17,500 nt of DNA from Chromera velia (lineage: Eukaryota; Sar; Chromeraceae): positions 1 to 17,500 of the forward strand of contig JAHBMJ010002179.1 in assembly GCA_018398765.1 (NCBI GenBank), given 5' to 3'. Shown here in pieces: positions 1 through 8,364 of this stretch. The notes beneath the pieces are model-generated. The model saw only the letters and a list, made by a program, of their open reading frames with translations, had not been told where the DNA came from and made no database searches. The first letter of the stretch is position 1. Every line of letters begins with the position of its first letter. Both the position numbers and the translations under genes were made by a program.

Positions 1-19
1 GGGGAGGGAGGGAGGGAGG
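1..19 (+). repeat. (GGGA)n tract in an intron, possible G-quadruplex
   Basis: Four consecutive runs of three or more G separated by single A residues occupy the first bases, inside what reads as the intron before the exon at 115. This is the canonical pattern for a short-loop G-quadruplex on the + strand (and hence in the + strand transcript). Structure is inferred from sequence only. Confidence 0.5.
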
Positions 20-114
20 CAGACAGCGAGAAAGGTACACAGATCGAGTCCAATTTTTGACGCAAGCCTCTTGATTCTTTCTTGTGTGTCTCCTCTCCCA
101 ATCCCTTCCTGCAG

Positions 115-440
115 GTGCCGGGTTTTCGGAAAACGCAGCTGCAGCAACCGCGCCCCTCCGAAACCCCCTTCTCAACCCAGCACCGCCCCGCCCCGAGGGG
201 AGAGTCAAAGGAACAAGGGGACGCCCCCCACCTGCAGACGGGCGGGCTCCCCGACAGGCGCCGCCCACGGAGCAGCCTCACGTCCCTGGGTGGACCTACA
301 CACCCCTTCCGGAGCCGCCCACTGCTGCGAAGAAAAAGGACCTGGATGAAGTTCTTGCAGAGATGCGAGAGGCGCAAGAGGCATCTTCAAGCTCAAGCAC
401 GACAGGAACGGGAAAGGCTGCAGGGGAAAATGATCCGTGA
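115..440 (+). CDS. 3' terminal exon of an unrecognised gene (5' part lies outside the window)
   Basis: A pyrimidine-rich stretch ending in TTCCTGCAG at 106-114 looks like a 3' splice site. The following open frame (phase 1, first full codon GCC at 117) runs to TGA at 438-440. It encodes about 108 residues: a low-complexity Ala/Pro/Arg-rich half, then PHVPGWTYTPLPEPP, then a charged helix (KKKDLDEVLAEMREAQEA), a serine run and a short Gly/Lys tail. No domain is recognisable. The charged segment could be a short coiled coil. A competing frame stays open to 525 but is Arg/Gln-rich and looks like a shadow. The choice of frame rests on composition only. Confidence 0.4.
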
Positions 441-1595
441 CCGGACCCTTCGCACGGAGCTGCTAAGTCACATGAAACGCCAAGACCCGGGCCGAAAGGG
501 GGCTGGTGATTCGATCAGGTCTTGAGAAGAGTCAGAAGGCCGTTCAGTCGGAGGACCTGGAGTTGACTCGCGATGCTTTTTGTGTACTTGACTTGAGGCA
601 GAAAGGTCGCTGAAAGGATGAATTTGTCTAAAAATTTGTTTAAGTATTATGTCGCTTACTGGCTAGCTTGCCGGGTTATGTAAGTATGATTCTATATATG
701 ATTAATACAGTTGTAAAACAATGTAATTTAAGCATAACTTGAATTTTAGACATAGTTTGAAACTTTTAGCGTTATATATATAGTAGTAATAAAATCTATA
801 CTTTCTGTATATTAATATTGATTGATTTAGGTAGTATGCGCTGCCATAATTTCGAGAAAGATATTGATTGATTGCATGACTAGTTCATTGATTCATTCCT
901 ATGTTGGTTATACATTTGCATATGTGATAAAAGTGGTAGCATAATTAATGCATTAAATAAATATATATACTAAGATTTAATAGAATTATAGCTTGGTAAT
1001 TAATGTGCGTGATATGTAGCCTGATATCTGACAACCTACTGGTAACCCCAGTCTGTGCTCTGGTCCACATAATCCGGAGGATTCAGTTCTGCATAATAGC
1101 AAGACTAGTTATAAAAATTATGATAAAAATGAGGTGATAAAGATGAATTATGTATATACCTAGGCATACACTCTAGCATATAGTATAATATAGTACTAAA
1201 TTATAGTATATTATAGTGTAGAGACGCTACTATGCGACGCTAGATCATACTATGTGCGCGAATACTTGTTGATTGTTTGGTATTGCCTACTTGATTGCAT
1301 TATATGATTTGCATACCATATCTTTCATTTACTCTTATTGCAGAAGAGGAACATGATTTTTAATATGATAAAGCCAGTACCAAAGTGTATGCCGCGTTTT
1401 TTAATGTGTATTTCAATCCAGAATTTGATTTTGAACGGTCTAAGCTTCGACTGCAGAGCAAACAAACAACAACTCTGAACCGCTGCATTTTTTTGAGCCG
1501 TTTCGAGTTCATGGTATAGTTGAGGGAAGGCTACTTTTGTTGCAATTTCTTTGAACGATTTTGTTTTGAGGGATTTACCAGAGCGAATCAAACGA
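441..1595. other. gene-free AT-rich spacer
   Basis: No convincing coding frame. From about 610 to 1330 the sequence is strongly AT-rich with TATA-like runs and scattered GATT repeats. An imperfect inverted repeat lies near 1171-1222 (CTCTA at one end, TAGAG at the other, about three quarters of the arm positions pairing). A 103-codon minus-strand frame at 1325-1636 overlaps the end of the next gene and has no coding character. This region probably contains the 3' untranslated sequence of both flanking, convergent genes. Confidence 0.5.
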
Positions 1596-2543
1596 TCAAG
1601 CCTGGTGTTTGTTCCACCAGTCCACGTATTTTGCACGCTCTATTGCGTGGTCACAGGCCCAGCATTTGAAGAGGCAGGTCCAGTGGCACGGAGGATTCTT
1701 ATACGGATTCTCTTCCCCCCTCATGTCAATTGCTCCCATTAGGTCACCCTCACAGCCGCTTCCACTCATGGCGGAGAAGGTTGAGTCGGAGTCGGTTCTC
1801 GACATTGTGGAAGACATCGTGATGGCAGGAGGTGCTCCGGATAGGATGGCAGAGCTTTTCTTCCTGTCGCACTGGACGGCGCACTTGTTGCACTTCCAGC
1901 CACAGGAACCCCCAGAGGCTCCCTCCGGTGTGACATCACCATCCTCTTCACCGCCAAGTGCCAGAAGGGGAACACTGTCCGAGGAGTCTGCTCCAACGGG
2001 GGACAGTTTGGGACTTTCAGGAGCTTCCGGCGACTCATCTAGGTCCAAAGGAGGGGGGGGATCAAGGGGGCTTGTGGCTGCGTCGATCATCGGTGGAGAC
2101 GGGGGTTTTAGAGGAGACAGCGGTTTGTCAGCAGCAGGAGGGGTGGTCCAGGATTCTACCGGAGGGGCGAAGACCGCCTCTTTTCCTTCCCTGACAGCTT
2201 TGACTGTCGATGCATCTGTTTTCAGTCTGGCGACATACCAGTCGTCAACAACTTTTGGTTTGGGAACGGCGTCCCAGTTCGGATACGCGCATGCGTTTTG
2301 ATCTCCGTCGACTATCACACAGTCATCGGGAGCGGTATGTTCGGGAAAGCCTTTGAGACTCTGGCAATCAAAAAACTCGACCCACCCCTGGGGCCTCTTT
2401 CTTGCCTTGCAGCAGTAACCGTTCGACGGTTTCCTCTTCACCTTCACCAGGTCCTCTCCTTCCAGTCGCATGGCGTCCCCTCCATCGAGAAGAAGGAGAA
2501 CAGACACCCCGAACTGAAACAACACGATTCCAAAAAAACGCAT
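1596..2543 (-). CDS. secreted cysteine-rich protein, proline-rich linker, two CxWxC-type cysteine clusters
   Basis: Uninterrupted 315-residue frame. Residues 1-24 look like a signal peptide: MRFF, then a hydrophobic core to Leu19, then polar residues ending DGGDA. The N-terminal part carries Cys44, 45, 60, 75 and 85. Residues 127-205 are rich in Pro, Ser and acidic residues and look like a disordered linker. The C-terminal part has two related clusters, C214-G-W-K-C-N-K-C-A-V-Q-C225 and C286-H-W-T-C-L-F-K-C-W-A-C297, plus Cys264. The first 9 bases upstream on the coding strand read TTCCAGGATC before ATG, so an acceptor may lie just before the start, and a 5' exon (UTR or coding) cannot be excluded. 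The long open frame on the other strand (1609-2301) is its antisense shadow. Fourteen cysteines suggest disulfide bonding or metal binding. I do not recognise the family; function unknown. Confidence 0.75.
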   Translation of the reverse strand: MRFFGIVLFQFGVSVLLLLDGGDAMRLEGEDLVKVKRKPSNGYCCKARKRPQGWVEFFDCQSLKGFPEHTAPDDCVIVDGDQNACAYPNWDAVPKPKVVDDWYVARLKTDASTVKAVREGKEAVFAPPVESWTTPPAADKPLSPLKPPSPPMIDAATSPLDPPPPLDLDESPEAPESPKLSPVGADSSDSVPLLALGGEEDGDVTPEGASGGSCGWKCNKCAVQCDRKKSSAILSGAPPAITMSSTMSRTDSDSTFSAMSGSGCEGDLMGAIDMRGEENPYKNPPCHWTCLFKCWACDHAIERAKYVDWWNKHQA

Positions 2544-3159
2544 GATCCTGGAAGGAAACCGGGACCCACTTTGTTAATGTCCTGTGAAGACACAACCTTG
2601 CTCCTGAACCTTTTGCGGAACTGACGACTCTCTTGCCCTTGACTGCCAGCGTGCCAGAACAGAGATCTATGGACGTGAGATACAAACAAGTCAGGAGACG
2701 GGAGCCGAAACAATTTTGCCTGGACAGAGAGTGGAGGAATTTGAAGTCGTCTGCTTGTGGATGTAGACGAAGTAGGGCAAGGCAATTTTTCTGAGACAGT
2801 GTGTGGATCGCAAATCGTTTCGAGTCAATGCAGTCCTGTATTATATATGCGTGTGAATCGTTGCACTGCATCGGCATTTGATCATTGCAATATATTATAT
2901 GTTCGAATTAATTCCGCATTCAATCCATGCGCATGCATCGATCCAAAATTAAGTGCAAATTAATTATATAACGCATGCATGATGCAAAAAAAGGGTTTTT
3001 TTCGCTCGGTTCGCGCGCGCATAGTAGCGCATAGTAGCGCCGCATACACTTTTCACAGTAGAGCCGTCGGCCGAGGGCGCGGTGAGAACATGTGAGAATA
3101 CCCCCCTGGCGCTAACTACTTTTTTATCAGAGCTTCAATCAAAAGCACCGAAACCTGCC

Positions 3160-3238
3160 CGGTGGGCTATCAGTGCCCACTGAAATCCCCTCTCGGGCGC
3201 TTTCGGCGCCGAAAGTTGTCCCTGCGGGCCTTCGGCCC
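3160..3238. other. cluster of three GC-rich hairpins
   Basis: Three inverted repeats follow closely. CGGTGGGC (3160-3167) pairs with GCCCACTG (3175-3182), eight pairs including one G-T. CTTTCGGCGCCGAAAG (3200-3215) is a perfect 16-bp palindrome. GGGCC (3226-3230) pairs with GGCCC (3234-3238) across TTC. A (A)C(C/T)GAAA word recurs before and after the stems (3148, 3179, 3210, 3239). The GC-rich patch stands out from AT-rich surroundings. It could be a structured RNA, part of a decayed element, or a repeat family. No known RNA class is recognised. Confidence 0.45.
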
Positions 3239-3863
3239 ACCGAAATCTGCCCAGCCCGCCGATTGGAAGTTAACCACCGCCAGGGGGGGTTGTAACAAGC
3301 ATACACCTTTGATCAACACAAAAGTTGAAACAAAAATTAAAGACCGACGAGACTTCATGACATGTATAAAAAAACGTAGTGAAAACCATGACGCGAAACT
3401 ACATGAAACAGAATAACAGAAAAAACGCTGATCAGAGACTCTCACTAAGAGAGCGAAGACGGCCTCTTCTTTGTTTGGCAGTCTTGAGAGAAGAAGAACG
3501 GTAGCCCTCCCTAGAGCCCTCCAAGGTTCCTCCAAGCTTTGGAGTAGTTTGGAGGCGCTCAGACTGTGGAGAACGGGGGCATCTGACACAGTCCTGTCTC
3601 CACTTGACTTCCTAGTAAAAGCTAATAAGCCACTACAGTGTGACTTAGGCTCTGGTCATTGAACTACGGGACATGTCATGCAACGTCTCTTTATGAAACA
3701 GTGAAACTTAGGCAGGGGGGGAGGTAAGGCGCTAGGTAAGGCGTATGTTCAAATAACTTAATTTAGCTCTTAACTTGGTTAGACATTCAGCCAACAACTT
3801 TATTCCAGCCAGAGGTTGGAATTACAGTATAAGAACCACTATCTCTCAAATACATTGGAACCT

Positions 3864-4059
3864 ATCAATCAATCAGAGCCGTGGCTCGAACAACGAACAA
3901 TCATGCAGTAACGGCCAGGGCAACAGACTCTGGCGGGCCCCGAGGGCGGGGTCTGATACCTCAGCTTAGGCTAAGGAACGCCCCGCCCTGCTAGCTCTGG
4001 CAACAGATAAACATAGCGGGAAGGCCCTAGGGCGAAACATATCAATCAATCAATCAATT
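3864..4059. mobile_element. possible short non-autonomous insert with flanking ATCA repeats
   Basis: A GC-rich segment of about 165 bp is bracketed by ATCAATCAATCA (3864-3875) and a longer run of the same unit (4041-4057). This resembles either a target-site duplication or the simple tail of a retroposon. Inside, AGGGCGGGG (3943-3951) pairs exactly with CCCCGCCCT (3981-3989), and the loop contains a second, imperfect stem (CCTCAGC 3959-3965 with GCTAAGG 3970-3976). GGCAACAGA occurs on both sides of the stem. GGCTCGAAC near 3883 faintly resembles a pol III B box. There is no coding capacity. A SINE or MITE is an inference; a chance GC patch between microsatellites remains possible. Confidence 0.3.
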
Positions 4060-4301
4060 AACCTTTTTTACCTAGAATGTAACAATTATGTCATATGTAG
4101 CTAATTTCATCTTATTAAAATAATTCTATACTATCAATTAAATAGTATTAAGCATTGCTTTATTGCTAGTTTTATTGCCAGTGGTTTGACTGCTAAAAAG
4201 CCCTAAGATACCCTAAGAGGCCCTTTGTTTGCCCAATATTTAAGTATTAAAGAGCATAACACTGGCAGATTCATTCCGATCTACTGTTACAACATCTACA
4301 T

Positions 4302-4720
4302 TCACATTTGGCCGTTTCTGGGTCTTTGGCGACTTTGCGATGCCTGTTCCCTTTCCTCTTCTCCAGTTTTGTCCTCCTGCGAACTCCCTCGTGCTCTCTC
4401 CCGATCCGCAGGGGAGCTGTTGCCTTTATCGATCCTTGTCAGTGACCGACTTGGGCGGGGAAGAAGAGGAATGTCGTCTCCGTAGAAACGGACAATGAGG
4501 GGTCCATACATTCGCCAAGCGATCGTGAGCAGCACAACCAGAAAGACTGCTGCGAGAGCGCAGAAATGGATTGTGACCACCTGCAAGCGGGGAAAAGAAA
4601 ATAGAAGAAATGGAATGCGGCGACGAGCTAGATGGGGAACTTCATTCTTCCTGAGCTGTGACAGCAAATCAGAACAAAAGCGAAATGCTTGAGAATCAGC
4701 CTCTCTCTTTCTCTCTCCTT

Positions 4721-4795
<75 letters not shown>

Positions 4796-6076
4796 ATTCT
4801 CCCCCCCTCCCCCCCTCTCTCTGAAGGTGTTCCGTGGGCAAATCCACTCATTTGCCTGACGCCCACGCAGCTTTTCAACATAAAAGAATAGATAAATGAT
4901 TCAGCCAGTCGAGCCCAGCTGCTGGCACCGGCTCATGCAGGACCTTCTCGGGCAGAGTCCGTTCTAGCTCTGTAGGAAAGACACAGGGAGAGACTCGATC
5001 CCCCCGTTGTTTGAATCACTGGATCAATTCACGACAATATGATTGGATCGGAGAAGCCGCAGAGCGTATAACACAAAACAAAAGTGAACGATCGAAGATG
5101 AATAAGCTGAGCCACTTGCCAGCCAAAGACTTTAAAACATACGAGGGAAGAAACCCAGTCCCAAACCTGGAAGGAAGTGCCGAGAATTAAGTGAGCCTTC
5201 TGAATGAGAGGGAGCCTCGATTTCCTCTCGCGAAAAGTCTCTTCCCGTCTTGTTCTTCTTCTTCTTCTTCTTCTTCTTCTTCTGCTTCTGCTTCTTCTTC
5301 TTCTTCTTCTTCTTCTTCTGCTTCTTCTGCTTCTTCTTCTTCTGCTTCTTCCCACTCCTTGCTTCTTTTTTTTTTCTTTTCCTTTCTTCTTCTTCATTTG
5401 CTTCTTTTTTTCCTTTCTTCTTTTCCGTCTTTTGCTTCTTCGACTTCTACTTCTGCTTGTACTTCTTCTTTCTTCTTCCTCTTCTTCTTCTTCTTCTTCT
5501 GCTGCTGCTCCTGCTTCTGCTTCTGCTTCTGCTTCTTCTTCTTCTTCTTCTTCTTCTTCTTCTTCTTCTTCTGCTTCTTCTGCTTCTTCTTCTTCTGCTT
5601 CTTCCCACTCCTTGCTTCTTTTTTTTTTCTTTTCCTTTCTTCTTCTTCATTTGCTTCTTTTTTTCCTTTCTTCTTTTCCGTCTTTTGCTTCTTCGACTTC
5701 TACTTCTGCTTGTACTTCTTCTTTCTTCTTCCTCTTCTTCTTCTTCTTCTTCTGCTGCTGCTCCTGCTTCTGCTTCTGCTTCTGCTTCTTCTTCTTCTTC
5801 TTCTTCTTTTTCTTCTGGAGTTCTTCCTTCTTGGTCCACTCCATTTGTGTGGAGAGGCCACTACTGACTTCCGAATGGCCATTCTACTTCGAAAAAGGCT
5901 CTCTTCTTTGGAATGAATTGCATGGATCGAGTCACGACTTTCCTTCTGTGACTTACAAGGAACCTTCTCTCCTTCTCGAACTTGGCGCTGTTGTCCCAGA
6001 GAATGCTCTCGAGTTCGTCGTTGATCTCGCGTTCGTCGTCGGAGATCAAAATAGGCTCCACCTTCCGAGTGCTCAT
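4302..6076 (-). CDS. small single-pass membrane protein, two-exon gene with a 1.4 kb intron
   Basis: Minimal model: exon 1 is 6076-5957 and exon 2 is 4580-4302. Exon 1 has ATG after CCTCCCTCA and encodes 40 residues, MSTRKVEPILI followed by an acidic stretch (SDDEREINDELES) and a basic end, then the strong donor CTT|GTAAGT. Exon 2 starts after CCCCGCTTGCAG in matching phase 0 and encodes 92 residues: a hydrophobic segment (HFCALAAVFLVVLLTIAW), then RMYGPLIVRFYGDDIPLLPRP, then a charged Ser/Glu/Arg-rich tail ending in TGA at 4302. The joined product is about 132 residues with one transmembrane helix near 45-61. Possible extra 24-bp phase-0 microexons (5166-5143, WDW-containing; 4967-4944, LERTLPEK) have splice-like borders but are not needed to keep the frame. 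An in-frame extension upstream to 6178 is also open. I do not recognise the family. The gene is divergent from the TrmO gene. Confidence 0.55.
4700..4793 (+). repeat. compound microsatellite (CT)n(GT)n
   Basis: A CT run of about 30 bases passes directly into a GT run of about 30 bases. It lies in the intron of the minus-strand membrane-protein gene, where the transcript would read (AC)n(AG)n. The same CT-then-GT order on the + strand recurs at 8222-8289, 8310-8363 and 10801-10847. Confidence 0.95.
5252..5817 (+). repeat. pyrimidine-rich TTC/TGC repeat block with a perfect 253-bp tandem duplication
   Basis: The block is almost pure pyrimidine on the + strand, built of TTC triplets with interspersed TGC. 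It contains a larger unit: 5291-5543 is repeated at 5544-5796, with identity continuing to 5808. Anchors with exactly 253-bp offset are CCCACTCCTTGC (5351 and 5604) and GCTGCTGCTCCTGC (5501 and 5754), and homopolymer T runs of 10 and 7 are conserved between copies. The block lies in the intron of the minus-strand gene, whose RNA would be GAA-rich. All long frames here (poly-Leu, Phe or Ser; Lys or Arg on the other strand) are repeat artefacts. Confidence 0.95.
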
Positions 6077-6932
6077 TGAGGGAGGAGCTAGGCCGTGAAA
6101 AGAACAGACAAGACCTGTAGCACGCCGGTGACGACTTGCTTGCTTTGTGACGAAGCTAGCGGAAAGGGAAAGAGCCACAGAGATCGTCTACTCAAATCGT
6201 CCCAGGGGATAGTGAGTTCATGCACTCAACGACACCTCGGTCCTGGATACAGGAGCTCCTTCCGAACAGAACCACAGGCCAAGGGAAAAGCTGCCAGTGC
6301 CAGCCACAAGGGAGCTGATGGCCGCATTGGGCTCGGTTAGGACTCGATCGTCGCACCGATCACTCTTCAATGGAAGTGAAATCAATGCAGAAAGCACCTA
6401 AACAACATCATCAGGCGGACGAGACACACTGGGTCAATGGGAACTGTTGTCATTCGCGGGATAATCACACTTGATCTCACTTGCCTACATATTGCCAGAC
6501 CCTGATTTGCCTGTGTCGATGGGATTCCGAGCAGCATGTGACATCTTGTGACCGTCTGTCATCATTCTGTCACGATCTGTCACGGTCATTCAACCGTCTA
6601 CATGAGTGCATGGATTTGGAGACGCGGCATGCATGCATAGAGACGGGATGAGACGGCTGAACATACCTGAACCATCCAAGGTGGAAATCGTAGGAAGGAT
6701 CCTTCAAAATGCTTCAAATCGGACACTGAGGCGTCTGCACAATCCCGTTCCACTGGAAATAACAGTTCATGCTCTTGGATCAAAAACGCAGGCAAGTGCG
6801 GCAGCGCATTGGTCCGTGGCAGTCTGTCCTGCCGGGAGGACGACGTGTTGTCTTTGGAATGAACTCGGGCGCCCATCTGCCAGGCAGTATCTTTCGATCT
6901 GTTTTTGAATTCTTCCGTGAGAGCTTGAGTGA
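6077..6932. promoter_or_regulatory. shared upstream region of two divergent genes
   Basis: The 856 bases between the ATG of the minus-strand membrane-protein gene (6076) and the ATG of the TrmO gene (6933) hold no convincing coding exon and must contain both start regions, unless upstream untranslated exons exist. The phased box cluster at 6537-6583 lies here. No clear TATA box was identified. Frames at 6095-6340 and 6606-6908 cross this region and look random. Confidence 0.4.
6537..6583. promoter_or_regulatory. five TGT(G/C)A(C/T) boxes at one-helical-turn spacing
   Basis: TGTGAC at 6537 and 6547, TGTCAT at 6557, TGTCAC at 6568 and 6578. Start-to-start spacing is 10, 10, 11 and 10 bp. GTGAC and GTCAC are reverse complements, so the array mixes both orientations of one core. 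It lies about 350 bp before the TrmO start codon. A phased transcription-factor site is an inference; a decayed 10-bp tandem repeat is the alternative. Confidence 0.35.
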
Positions 6933-7573
6933 ATGTTGAGTGTGCACACTCTGTTGAGTCTCGCCTTGGTGGGGGGCTCCGTAGGAACGGTGCTTCTTCT
7001 TCTGGCACAAAATCGGGAACGCGAAGTGGACTTGGAAGAGGCCCGCAAAGCACTCGAAGCGGAGAAGGAAAAGCGGGAGACCGAAAGGTCTGCAAGGTTG
7101 AGTGATGTGCCCCTTCTTGAGTTTGGCTCTGTGCTTTCCCTGTCTCGTTTTTCTAACCACTTCCTTTTACAGCTTTCGTTTGCGTCACGTCAGGCCCTTT
7201 GTACCTTTGCCGCTGCCACGCTACCCCCTTCCCACTTGTGAGATCAGCGTGCCTGCCGTCTATCTATGTGTGTGTCGCCGTTCTTCAGAACCTGTCCCCC
7301 TCTCCCCCTTCCCGCACTCTGCGTAAGCGGGCACCCGACACACACACACACACACACAGAGGTAGTTTGCGCTGCTCCCCATCCTCCCTTATGATTCCCT
7401 CTCCTCCCTCCCCCCCCCCCNCCCCTCCTTCCCTGCCTCCCTGTCTGCCTCTGTACAGAGTTGGGCGTATAAGAGCAGAGCAGCTGCTGCGACACCGTCT
7501 GGCCGAGAAGACTGCCGAGGAAGGTTTCACGTTTCATCCGGTGGGAATCTTCCGATCGTGTTATCCTCAGGTA

Positions 7574-7610
<37 letters not shown>

Positions 7611-8220
7611 TCTCTTTCTGTCCTTCTCCATCTCTATCTCTCAATATATCTGGCCGCCGTCCGTTAGACAGAAATTGTCGTGCAGCCTGTCCGCTCGAAG
7701 GCCGGAAACAAAAGAGGAAAAAAGGAAAGGACAAGATTTAAATTTCGGAGAGACGCGATGGAGATGGAAAAGAAGTGTTTCTTTTTGAGTTGCTTCGCAC
7801 GCCTCACAATGCATTGAGGTGTGTGGTTTGCATTCATGTGAGCCTGCCTTGCCCTAGTCGGGCCTTCCCCAGCCCCTTTTCTCCTTTTGTGTGTGGTGTT
7901 TCCTTTTCTCCTTCTCCTTCTCCTGCAGCGTCGAGGAACACCCAGGCAAGGGGGGGTGGCTCCTTCCGGTTGGTCTGTCTGTCTGTCTGTCCGTCAGTCT
8001 GTCTGTCTGCACACTTCAGTCAGAAGATGGAGACACAGAACATGCATAAAGAAAAAAATCGATTCGTGAAACTCCTGAGCAAATGCTGAGTTCCAGCCGG
8101 TGTGTTTCTTTGACTTATCCAGGCTTGCTGGGGGCAATGCAATTTTCTTCTCCCCCCTTTTCCAAATCCGGTGAATGAGTCACAGATCAAATGAGTTGGC
8201 ATTTTTTCCTTCTTGGTTTT

Positions 8221-8290
<70 letters not shown>

Positions 8291-8309
8291 TGTCTGGCTG
8301 GCTGGCTGG

Positions 8310-8364
<55 letters not shown>

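Larger units (their letters stand above)
2544..4301. other. gene-free region with repeats and structured elements
   Basis: No frame with coding character. It holds a short AT-rich patch (about 2830-3000), a perfect 10-bp tandem doublet (ATAGTAGCGC at 3021-3040), the hairpin cluster at 3160-3238, a 12-bp tandem doublet (AGGTAAGGCG at 3722 and 3734), the GC-rich insert at 3864-4059, and a second AT-rich patch at about 4060-4260. Small frames at 3162-3416, 3170-3589 and 3471-3662 cross the repeats and lack splice context or recognisable domains. Confidence 0.5.

Noticed and set aside
1020-1080. Possible tRNA-like or rRNA-like segment
   Set aside because: No cloverleaf, no B-box and no recognisable rRNA block found; no tRNA or rRNA gene could be supported anywhere in the window.
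1609-2301. 230-codon + strand frame
   Set aside because: Antisense shadow of the cysteine-rich secreted protein, which has a signal peptide and patterned cysteines while this frame has neither.
2368-2877. 169-codon minus-strand frame upstream of the secreted-protein gene
   Set aside because: Overlaps that gene in another frame; composition and stop pattern look random, no domain.
5029-5882. Minus-strand Lys/Arg/Glu-rich frames in the same block
   Set aside because: Repeat translations (GAA/GCA) without independent support.
5191-6079. Long + strand frames of 205-291 codons, mostly Leu, Phe or Ser
   Set aside because: They are translations of the TTC/TGC repeat in its three frames; the block is intronic to the minus-strand gene.
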